From Davidsoniella eucalypti (Eukaryota; Ascomycota; Sordariomycetes; Microascales; Ceratocystidaceae): a DNA stretch of 64,000 bases. A program made the position numbers and the translations under genes. The DNA is taken from positions 22,829-86,828 of the forward strand of contig RMBW01000120.1 of the NCBI GenBank assembly GCA_004009845.1, read 5' to 3'. The notes below the pieces were generated by a model. The model ran no database searches. It saw only the letters and a list, made by a program, of their open reading frames with translations, and was not told the DNA's origin. Below are positions 13,312 to 21,894 of this stretch, one piece after another (position 1 is the first letter of the stretch; each line of letters starts with the position of its first letter).

Positions 13312-14430
13312 CTACAACGCCAGCGCATGCGGATTCAGAGTCCAGGCCTGGGGGTCAAATATGATATCGACATCGATGCCTTTATATGAACCCACCACAA
13401 AGCAGAGATCATGATCGCCCTGGAGACCAATTCTTGAGATATTCACGTCGGAATCTTCTTCTTCATCAATGTTCCACTGGCCCTCGAGTTGGCCGTTACG
13501 TGTGAAGAAACATATGACCCGGCCCTTTGCCGAACCGGGAGCCCGCTGGATATCTAACCCTAGACCAACTGTATCGCCCACTTTGAACGGCTCAGTGAAA
13601 TCCAGACCCCCCCATCGATCGTTGACATAGCGGTGACCGTCGTCGCCATGCACCGCAAGACTCCCACGGTGCCAACCCGGCATGCGCCAGTCGGGATACG
13701 GTAGCGCCGTATAGCCAATAGCGACGCTGGGAGCATCTCTGGAGTTGGGGTTACCGCAGATACGCACTTCGTAGTATACTCTGGCCGCAGGGACATTGAC
13801 AGCCGCCGAATACGCCGGAGGATATGCTACCCAGGAAGAATCGCGCTCATCGCGAATCGTAGTCAGCTTCCAGATCTTCGGCGCCACATTGATTGCCTGC
13901 GATAAACCCTGACCTCTCCTTGCATACCCTGACTGTTGGTGCTGCTGTTGTAAGGCGTCTGCGATGAAGAGCGGTGCGCGCATAGAGAAATTTCGCGATG
14001 TCGCTGTATCGATGACGTAGCGCGGGTCAGCCACGCATTTCTGCAGAGGTGTTTGCGCGCACCATTCTTCAGCGGCGTTGGCTTCGTATTCGTCGGCGTT
14101 GGAGGCCCATGAGCGGTCGTGGCCACTGAAGAAGGCCGGCGGTGGGGGAAAGAGAGAGGTGTCTGGGACGGCGAGCTCCCATGCAGCAGGCTGGCTCTTG
14201 GACGGGTCGTACGAAGGTGGTTGGGCGGATGGATGGGCGGAGAAGGAGGGGTTCATCATGGCGTTTGACGTCGCAAATGGATCGTGGCTTTGCGGGGCTT
14301 CAGACTTCTTGGATGTTGAGGCGGGGACTTGGGCTGTTTTGGACACTGAAGAAGGTCGCTTGTGGTCTTGTGCCGGACGAGGAGCTTCTTTTTCATCGTT
14401 GCGAGCCTTGCTTCTGCGGCCGAAGCACAT
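13312..14430 (-). CDS. SPRY-domain protein
   Basis: Single-exon gene of 372 residues. The N-terminal third is low-complexity (Pro/Ser/Gln/basic) and begins MCFGRRSKARND, a very short Cys-containing head that could be lipidated; that is inference. From about residue 170 it carries a SPRY/B30.2-like beta-sandwich: VYYEVRICGNPNSRDAPSVA, AIGYTALPYPDWRMPGWHRG, SLAVHGDDGHRYVND, GDTVGLGLDI, ICFFTRNGQLEGQW, and a closing LCFVVGSYKGIDVDIIFDP. SPRY domains are protein-interaction modules; no catalytic motif is present. Cytosolic or membrane-peripheral location is likely. The start is the only ATG in a suitable place upstream of the domain. It converges with the dehydrogenase gene. Function beyond binding is not known to me. 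Confidence 0.88.
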   Translation of the reverse strand: MCFGRRSKARNDEKEAPRPAQDHKRPSSVSKTAQVPASTSKKSEAPQSHDPFATSNAMMNPSFSAHPSAQPPSYDPSKSQPAAWELAVPDTSLFPPPPAFFSGHDRSWASNADEYEANAAEEWCAQTPLQKCVADPRYVIDTATSRNFSMRAPLFIADALQQQHQQSGYARRGQGLSQAINVAPKIWKLTTIRDERDSSWVAYPPAYSAAVNVPAARVYYEVRICGNPNSRDAPSVAIGYTALPYPDWRMPGWHRGSLAVHGDDGHRYVNDRWGGLDFTEPFKVGDTVGLGLDIQRAPGSAKGRVICFFTRNGQLEGQWNIDEEEDSDVNISRIGLQGDHDLCFVVGSYKGIDVDIIFDPQAWTLNPHALAL

Positions 14431-15114
14431 GTTGATGTTGGCCAGATAAGATTGAGGTGGCGATGGTTGATTGACGATGATGTAATAGCACTAGAAGGAG
14501 TCTTGTTATAAAGATCAAAGGCTCCCTAGCGAGAAGGATCTAAGTTTAAAATGTAGATAAATAGGATAAGGAATATGAAGTTCACTGGAAAAAAGTGCTT
14601 GCTAGACAAGATACTCGTTCGTTATGCTGTTTATTATTTTTTAAGCGGTGTCGTTTGGAATTTGAATGGCGAAAGTTGAAGCGGGATAAAGCACACAAAT
14701 ATGATAAGACGACTTGCTATCAATTAGCCTTGCTTGGAGACGATCAAAGTTTCTGAAATTTCTGATTACAGCATAGCCCCTAAAACATCCTATCATGGGA
14801 TAGTGCAAGATAGTGACTTGAATACATACATGATAAGCACCACCACAACCACAGTTAACTTGATATTTTATCAGATGCCTCTTCCATGTCAACTGTGAAA
14901 TCGGAATGTCATGAGTAATGAAAAAAGAGTTAAATGTTATATAATATATTATTGATAACTTAAGCTATGATCATACAGGGCAAGCAAGAAACATAATGCT
15001 GAAACCAAAGAAAAAGCAATAAAAAATGAAGAAATGAAACCTCGCATTCCAAAGAACGCCACGCTTTAACAAAGGAACCACCGGACCAAGAATTGATTTG
15101 ACATGTAACATTCT
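14431..15114. other. Spacer upstream of SPRY gene, downstream of Hsp20
   Basis: 684 bp: the SPRY promoter side (14431 to about 14600) and the Hsp20 3' flank (about 14940-15114). The latter is recognisably similar to 61866-62035 beyond the Hsp20 pseudogene, which sets the outer edge of the duplicated block. No gene seen; AT-rich. Confidence 0.6.
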
Positions 15115-16275
15115 TTAGAACCAGATGACACGAAGAGCCTCAGGCTGGCGAACCTTGGGAATCACAACAGTCAAGACTCCATCTTCTAGAGCTGCATGGA
15201 TCTGTTCACGGTCGATCTGGCGGGGGAACTTGAACACACGGCTGAATTCACCAATGCTGCGCTCAGAAGCCCAATACTTGGCATTATCAGTGCTAGTCTT
15301 CTGGGGTTCTGAAGGCTTAGAAGAAGTGTTTTCAGTAGCTGATGGTTTAGCGGCCGCAACAGCAGGAGTAGGAGATGCAGAGCGTTTGTGTTTGTTAGCC
15401 GCTGTATCAGCCGAAGAAGAGCGTGTGCTAGTCATGGAAGTGATAGAGAGGCGATCGTCCTCGTCAGGGCTGTCCTCGACAGTTGGTGTGTGGTAGTTGG
15501 AAGAAGGAGATGGTGATGGTGAACGAGACTTGTCAGCCACAGAAGCAGCAGTGGCAGCAGGTGCTTCTTCAGGCTGGGGCTCCTCGGAGTCAATGTCCAT
15601 CTGGGTAGTGGCCTTATCTGAAGAAGCCTTCTTCTCTAATTCATTATCTTGGGTAGTCTCCCGAGACTCGGGGGTTGAAACATACTCTCCTTGAATACTG
15701 CCACGAACAAGCAAAGTTTCGGCATCTGTGAACTCTAGAGAGACATCCTTCTTGCTTAGACCAGATAGCTCGCCATGTAGGTGGTAGGCATCTGCCGTCT
15801 CACGGACATCAAACTTAGGCTCAAACTTGCCATCCACAGGTGAGGTTTTCTTGCTAGTCTTGACTACGATTGGGTCGGCAGCCACAGTGGTAGGGGTAGC
15901 CAGCTTGGCCGCTTGAACAGCAGGCGTAGCAGCAGGAGTAGCAAGCTTGGAAGCAGGAGTGGTAGATTTAGCAGCAGCCAAGGTAGGTTTAGGAAGAGGC
16001 TTTTGTTGTTGACGCTGGATAAAAGCGACTGGCGGCGTTGAACGGCGGATCACATATCGTGGTACCTGCTGCAGTTGCTGGTGCCAGTAGATGGGGCTGC
16101 GATAGCGTGGAGAGCAGATACTAGGAGCAACAGACCGGAAGGTCGGCGTGGCAACAAAGGCTACTGGCTGCCGAGGCTGTTGGTAATAGATGGGCTCCTC
16201 AAAGTCATCCAACATGTTGAGGAGTGGAGAAGAGAAGGCTGCATTGGAAGATACAAAAGGGTTGAAGAAAGCCAT
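15115..16275 (-). CDS. Small heat-shock protein, Hsp20/alpha-crystallin (Hsp30-type)
   Basis: ATP-independent holdase chaperone of 386 residues, single exon. Seen: a Pro/Gln/Ala-rich N-terminal arm beginning MAFFNPFVSSNAAF with Tyr-Gln-Gln stretches; the first half of the alpha-crystallin domain (FEPKFDVRETADAYHLHGEL, then DVSLEFTDAETLLVRGSI); an unusually long Ser/Pro/acidic insertion of roughly 120 residues; then the second half (SIGEFSRVFKFPRQIDREQI, then AALEDGVLTVVIPK) with the conserved A-x-x-x-GVL motif. Split alpha-crystallin domains are known in fungal Hsp30 proteins; this insert is long. Three heat-shock-element-like sites and a TATAAAA lie upstream, so heat induction through Hsf1 is likely. 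A diverged, broken copy lies at 60838-61865. It is transcribed away from the LINE debris and S28 gene on its other side. Confidence 0.92.
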   Translation of the reverse strand: MAFFNPFVSSNAAFSSPLLNMLDDFEEPIYYQQPRQPVAFVATPTFRSVAPSICSPRYRSPIYWHQQLQQVPRYVIRRSTPPVAFIQRQQQKPLPKPTLAAAKSTTPASKLATPAATPAVQAAKLATPTTVAADPIVVKTSKKTSPVDGKFEPKFDVRETADAYHLHGELSGLSKKDVSLEFTDAETLLVRGSIQGEYVSTPESRETTQDNELEKKASSDKATTQMDIDSEEPQPEEAPAATAASVADKSRSPSPSPSSNYHTPTVEDSPDEDDRLSITSMTSTRSSSADTAANKHKRSASPTPAVAAAKPSATENTSSKPSEPQKTSTDNAKYWASERSIGEFSRVFKFPRQIDREQIHAALEDGVLTVVIPKVRQPEALRVIWF

Positions 16276-16413
16276 TTTGAAAGAAGTTTGTGTGTTTGTA
16301 CGTAATATACAAAACTTGAAAAGATGTTGAGAGATGATGTGATTTGTTTCAAGTGTTGATGATGATGAAGATAAAAAGCTCCAGCATCTTCAAAGCCAGA
16401 ACATCGACGCATG

Positions 16414-16556
16414 TTTTATACATTTTGAAGCTCATATCTCGATAATCCGAGTCTTTTCGTGAAGCTTCTCGAAGCTTTCGTTCGTGATAATTTCTAGAAT
16501 TGTCTAGTATTTTTCTCAATTTCTGCAGTTCAATTCAGGAAATGTGGAGAAGCTTC
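16414..16556 (-). promoter_or_regulatory. Heat-shock-element promoter of the Hsp20 gene
   Basis: Upstream of the Hsp20 ATG (16275) on its strand there is a TATAAAA (16414-16420) and, behind it, three matches to the HSF unit nGAAnnTTCn: GAAGCTTCTCGAAGCTTTC at 16461-16479 (four alternating units, the last imperfect), TTCTAGAA at 16492-16499 and GAAGCTTC at about 16548-16555. The spacing and repetition fit an Hsf1-regulated promoter. The duplicated Hsp20 at 60.8 kb lacks all of this. Confidence 0.75.
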
Positions 16557-16755
16557 TACAACACTCCATCAGTATATATGTCCTAAAATGGGAATATGTG
16601 GGGCATAATCTTCCATTTTGGAAGTATCAATACTTTAGTAAGCACACGGCAGCTTTTCCGAATAACATAAAAGAACCTGTTCATTATATTAAAAAGGTTA
16701 GAATCTCGATCTATAGGACACCGGAGAAGGAAGATTGCATGAAAAGTAAGAAAAT

Positions 16756-18490
16756 CTACAGATACAAAGAATGGATAGCCCAACATGACAGCACATGGCT
16801 TATTCCACGGTCAAAGCAAACACTAAACTGAAGTATCATTTTATGTCCAATACGTTTTAGACCTATATTCTTGATAATTGCTTTACGGGTTGCTATAAGG
16901 GCTTGGCTAAGCTTATCTATAGTTAAATACGGCATCATGGAGGAGTCGCAGACATCATGAACCAAACATTCCACCAGGTCGGTGGCAGCTCGCCCAGGCA
17001 GAGCCCCAAAGCGTTCGGGAGCAGTGACCTTAGAGAAGGCGAGAAGTCTAGCAACCAGTCTTTCCACCCCTTTGTCAATAGTGGGTAGGAGGGAAATAGG
17101 TCTCCAATTCGAGGGGTTGGTCAAGTCATCCTTATTGGGCTTCGGGATGACTATGACTTCCGCTTTTCGAAAGGTTTCTGGGTGGTGGCCAAGGGCCAGA
17201 CATGAGTTTGTGAGTTTAACTAGTCATGTCCTCCATGTGGGCATGTTCCACACATGCTTGAGAACAGACGCAGTCAATTGGTCATGTCCAGGGGATGTCG
17301 AATTGACAATTATCATGCAGTCCCATACTTCGGCCTCACTGGCGTGTTGTGGGACTGGAATGGACCGGCGCGGGACCACGAAGGACGATCCCAGGGGTGT
17401 GTCGAAAGATTTCCGTGCGTTCCTCCGGGATGCTGTGAGTCTCACCTCCACAGGAGGGCAGGTGGACCAAAGCAGCTCTCAAGTTTTCTCCACCCTACCA
17501 GCTTGTGGACTCCTGGTAAGTCTTGGGTGGAGTCTATCCGTTGCTGAACGAAGGCCCTCTTGGCCTTGCGTACGGTTCGCCCTAACGAGCTTTGCACTCA
17601 GCATTTCTTCTCTAGCACAAGGAAATCAAGTCTGACATTTTGGCAGTCTGTATTCTAAAAGTCCTTGTATGGTGCACTGGTGTCCCCAGGTTTCATCCTG
17701 AGTCTGGCTAATGGGGGCTGCTGCTGCTGCCCTAGTTGGATAAAGGTGCCTACAGACTCATGGTCTGAAGACGAGTGAGCATCCGGCAGGATCACCGAGG
17801 TAGCTCCTAGGATGTTTGTCAGGACGAGGTCGAGCACATGGCCTCTGTTGTGTGTGGGCTGCCCGATAGGGCTAGCCAGTCAAAGGGTATTTAATTCTAT
17901 CCACTGCCCAGTTGGTCTGCTCCAGAGGATCGGGAGAGGATGTCGGGGGAGAAAAGCCTGTGGCTCTGTACGGGACGGAGGGCGGAAAACTTCCGGAGGT
18001 ACTACGTCAGTACACAGGGTCTTGACTGTGACCAGTCATGGGTAGGGGAAAACTTGTCAAACTCGCTGTAGTTAACGGAAGATCGCTTACTACCTCTAAG
18101 GTATGTCCAGGGCTCCTGGACAAGCAGGAGCATAGCATCGCGCACCGGCTTGTTGATGTAACGAACAAATAGGGTTAGCATATTAAGGTTGCCGTATCCG
18201 GATACGGTTGAAATTAAGCCTAGCGGGCTCACCATACATTACAATGCCGTTTTTGTTAGTGAGGGAGAGGCGAGTCCGGATCTTTGTGATCGATACACGT
18301 TGACTAATAGAAATAGCGTGTTATATACAGATGTGGGCCCTTTCCTTGTCTCCACACCTGTGGCATTCCATTGTGGCGTTCTCATGATATTCTTTAAAGT
18401 CACTATGACCAGAGAGTGCGGCCAGTACTTGTCCCCCAGGTATGGCGACTTCACCTGAAGAGGGAAACTCTGTTTCTCACCTCTCATGTT
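16756..18490 (-). mobile_element. Scrambled Tad-like non-LTR retrotransposon (LINE) remains
   Basis: Minus-strand LINE pieces, none intact. At 18490-18350 a frame reads like the Zn-binding tail after RNase H (SDFKEYHE then ECHRCGDKE). At about 18124-17655 an APE-type endonuclease is readable in pieces: LLVQEPWTYLRGSK, DKFSPTHDWSQSRPCVLT, and LDLVLTNILGATSV with SSSDHES. At 17451-16830 is reverse transcriptase: SPGHDQLTASVLKHVW, an in-frame stop after MPTWRT, then NKDDLTNPSNWRPISLLP, ERFGALPGRAATDLVE. The catalytic FADD/YVDD part is missing. The tail-before-endonuclease order is wrong for one element, so at least two fragments are joined, with an annexin gene piece at the joint (see findings). 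An antisense open frame of 217 codons at 16982-17635 is a shadow. Confidence 0.8.
18124..18213 (-). pseudogene. Captured fragment of the neighbouring annexin gene
   Basis: This 90-bp stretch matches 22206-22327 of the annexin gene in the same orientation, including INKPVRDAMLL of its last exon and much of the preceding intron (AAATAGGG, GCCGTATCCGGATACG). About 40 bp, covering the splice acceptor and the first codons of that exon, are deleted. It continues directly and in the same reading frame into the LINE endonuclease LLVQEPW. Confidence 0.8.
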
Positions 18491-19110
18491 GTCTCTAATG
18501 GCTGCCTGCTTGTAGAACCATTATTTCCTGAACCACCTGTAAGCTCCTTATAGACATGGAGTATTCCGGAGTGCATTCGGACAAGCCTTTTTCTAGTGCA
18601 TCGGCTCTCATATGGACACAGCTTACACAGCTTGGACTACATGCGCTTCAAATATAGAATCAGTGTGTGTACAAATATAGGCGTACTTTCAGGGCCTACA
18701 GTCGTAGACAAGTCAGTGCTTGGGTGATCTACACCTTGACACTGTCTGGCCCTGGATACCAACTCAACCAATCTTCGGCATGTCCTGCGCTTAATTAAAG
18801 CTACTTTTGGCTTAAGCGCTTAAAGCCCTCTACTAGCACTTAAAAGCACGGCCTTCCAAATAAGGAAATCACGTCTTAGTCCTACTATTTGGGCCCTCCA
18901 GCAGGCGACTCTAAAACACTTTAAAGGACGTCATTGCTACCAGCCTCAACTATTGAGTTCTTGGTTTCTCTCTATCATCATCATCCGTGGTGGCATTCCG
19001 GTTTTAACACTTCATCAGCTGCTATCACCCGTGCCTCGTCGTTTCTGTCGTTTCGCTTGTGATATTCGTTTTCAAAGCATTCATCAATCAACGTGCCAAG
19101 TTTGCCCACC

Positions 19111-21060
19111 ATGGTCAAGTTTGCCTGGGCCTTGATGGCGCTATCCAGCTTAAGTGCTGCGATGCTTGGCCCACGCCAGCACATGATGAAGTATCGTCAC
19201 GAAGAGGTATGAGATATCTAGCCCTTGAAACCCAGAAAAATGCGGCATTGTCTAGTATATATGCTAACTATCAGTCTAGATTGAGGTGAGCGCCAACAAG
19301 GAGCGCCATAATGCTCGCGCAGCCCATCCTAAGCCGGCGTATGAGGCGCACACCATTGATATTCCACTGGACCACTTCCACGATGACTCTCGTTATGAGC
19401 CTCACACGGATGACACATTTCCCAACCGCTACTGGTTCGACGACAGCTACTATGAGCCCGGCGGCCCGGTCTTTATTCTGGCCAGCGGCGAGACCAGCGG
19501 TAGCAATCTTCTGCAGCACCTTCAAAAGGGTATCTTGGCCATCCTGGCCCAGGCTACCAAAGGCATGGGTGTTGTCTTTGAGCACCGCTACTATGGCGAA
19601 TCTCTGTCCGTTCCTGATCTCAGCACCGAGAACCTGCGCTTCTTGACTACTGAACAGGCCATGGCTGACCTTGCCTACTTTGCTAGCAATGTGCGCTTCC
19701 CGGGTCATGAAGATATCGACTTTAGCCCGGAAAACACTCCATGGATCGCTTATGGTGGCTCATATGCCGGTGCTTTGGTGGCCTTTACACGCCAGACCTA
19801 CCCAGATATCTTCTGGGGTGCCATCTCATCATCTGGTACAACAGCTGCTGTCGTGGACTTTTGGGAGTACTATGAGGCTGCACGCCTTTTCGCTCCTAAA
19901 GACTGTGCTCTCAAGACGCAAAAGGTCACTCATATCGTCGATTCTATCCTTCAGGGTGATGACGATAAGGCCAAAGAGGAGCTTCGTTTCGCCTGGAGCC
20001 TACAGGATCTCACAGACGATAGAGATTTTGTTTCTACGATAGCTTGGGGTATCCAAGGCCTGCAGAGCCTCAACTGGGATTCTGCAGAGTCGGAAGATGA
20101 TTTCACTGGTTACTGTGGCAATATTAGCGCCACTCATCTCGTTGACGAAACCATTGAGGGTATGGAGCCGATCGTGTCCGATCTCGTGGAAGCCGCCGGC
20201 TACGGTGACGAAGAGCATACAATGACTATTACAATGCTCAATTCCATTGTTTGGCTAAGAAACGTGGTTGTGCTCAGGTGCCGTGATGTACCACAGGATT
20301 CCTGCTTTGGCCAACATGATTTAGACTACTACAAACAAGACGACCTGTCTCAAACCTGGCGTCTTTGGGCGTACCAAATGTGCACTGAGTAAGTCATAAC
20401 ATCAACTTCTATTTCTATCTACTCATCATTATTTGTACTAACCGTAATTCTTCTAGATGGGGCTACTTCCAAACAGGCTCTGGATTTCCAGAAGGCCATC
20501 TGCCTCTCGTCTCCCGCCTCATCGACCTAGAGGACGAAATGCTGGTCTGTCGAGAAGCCTTTGGCATCATGACTGAGCCCGAAGTTGAGCGTATCAACAA
20601 GCACGGTGGCTATGGCTTTTCCTATCCACGTGTTGCCCTGATCGATGGCGAGCACGATCCTTGGCGCGCTGCTACGCCGCACAAGATTGGTCTGCCGGGT
20701 CGTATCTCGACCGATCTCGAGCCCTTCCTGTTGATTGACGGAGGTGTGCAACGTTGGGATCAGAATGGCCTCTTCGATGACGAGGTCATCGAAGACGTCA
20801 TGCCCCCGAAGGCTGTCGTTGATACACAAGAAGAAGAGAAGCGCTTTGTTGCTGTTTGGCTAAAAGAATGGTACAAGATAAAGGAGGCAATCAGGCTGGA
20901 GGAACTCAGGCTGGAGGAACTCAGGCTAGAGGAAATCAGGCAAGAGGAACTCAGGCTGGAGGAAATCAGGCAAGAGGAACTCAGGCTCACGCAGTCCTCA
21001 CCATGGTGGTCTCGCTTTGCTACTTGTGCCTTTATGAATCATGATTGCACGCAGAATTAG
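19111..21060 (+). CDS. Secreted serine peptidase family S28, copy 1 (catalytic His replaced)
   Basis: Homologue of lysosomal Pro-X carboxypeptidase / DPP7-type S28 peptidases. Exons 19111-19206, 19280-20388 and 20457-21060 give 602 residues. Seen: signal peptide MVKFAWALMALSSLSAAMLG; GPVFILASGETSGS; EHRYYGESLSVP; nucleophile motif GGSYAGA with Ser193; DGEHDPW with catalytic Asp469. Where the family has GGVH, this copy reads GGVQRWDQNG (CAA CGT), so the catalytic His is Gln500 and the enzyme is probably inactive. Near the C-terminus six 5-residue repeats (RLEEL/RLEEI/RQEEL) are encoded by a 15-bp minisatellite, followed by a Trp/Cys-containing tail ending NHDCTQN. Its upstream region is shared with copies 2 and 3 and adjoins LINE sequence, so the promoter travelled with the duplicated block. 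The reading frame is otherwise intact. Confidence 0.92.
20888..20986 (+). repeat. 15-bp coding minisatellite in S28 copy 1
   Basis: Six tandem 15-bp units of the type CTGGAGGAACTCAGG, encoding the pentapeptides RLEEL, RLEEL, RLEEI, RQEEL, RLEEI, RQEEL then RL. The repeats preserve the frame. Copy 2 has seven units (57810-57918), so the array has changed length since duplication. Confidence 0.9.
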
Positions 21061-21894
21061 TGTTGTCGAGTCGCCCACTAGACAATTCTGCATATAAATT
21101 TCACCCTCCTTATCCCTCATTAAAGCAAAGCATGCGTTTATAACGCGCGGTTAAATCCGGACATCTCTAATATACTATTTTATCACTCTATTCACATTTC
21201 CAGTATTAAGTTATGTATAGTGTGTTCTTATTCATTCATTCATTATATTGAAATTAGCAAGACAAATAAGTACATATGTATCAATACATACTTGTGCATC
21301 AAAAGTACGTAGTTATGTAACTTCTAATAACATCTTCATAGCTCTATAGCTCCTTAAGATAAATGAATTAAAAAAAAATTACTTCTAATAACTATGATGA
21401 TGATGATTTTATTTATAGTCTAGAGATTTATCTAAGAGCTCCTTTTCGACTCCGGGCGAGGCCGTGTTTTCTGGCACCAGTTTTCTATGTTCCTAGTATC
21501 CGGGACTGCTCAGACTAGACTGGCATCCATCCCTTTTCTAATAACTATGTAGTTATGAAACCTAGAACAGATACATATCCATTCCGTATATACACCAAAA
21601 CCAAAAATACAGAAGATAGAAAACAAAAAACAAAATTTAAATTAAATTAAAAAAAAAAGTATAGCATATATGCATATATATACAAGATATTCTGAGTCGT
21701 GAAAAACAAAAATACAAGAGTGGTCATGTAAAAGTCCGTCTTTCGCTTACAAGGGAAACCAAAAATGGCAAAATAATGGTCTTTCTTGCCTCCGCCTCAA
21801 CCCCTGAAAAAAAAATCTTATTTTTTTCTTCTCTCAAAACCAACTAGCCACCTACAGTTTACATTATCAAAAACTTTGGTCAAATCTTCAGTCT
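21061..21894. other. Intergenic spacer between S28 copy 1 and annexin
   Basis: 834 bp of AT-rich DNA between convergent genes. The first 185 bp (to about 21245, ending in an ATTC tract) is shared with the flank of S28 copy 2 and marks the edge of the duplicated block. The rest holds A-runs and no gene. Confidence 0.6.

Noticed and set aside
16982..17635. 217-codon plus-strand open frame
   Set aside because: It lies antisense to the LINE endonuclease/RT fragments, whose minus-strand translation carries recognisable RT motifs; the plus-strand product has none.
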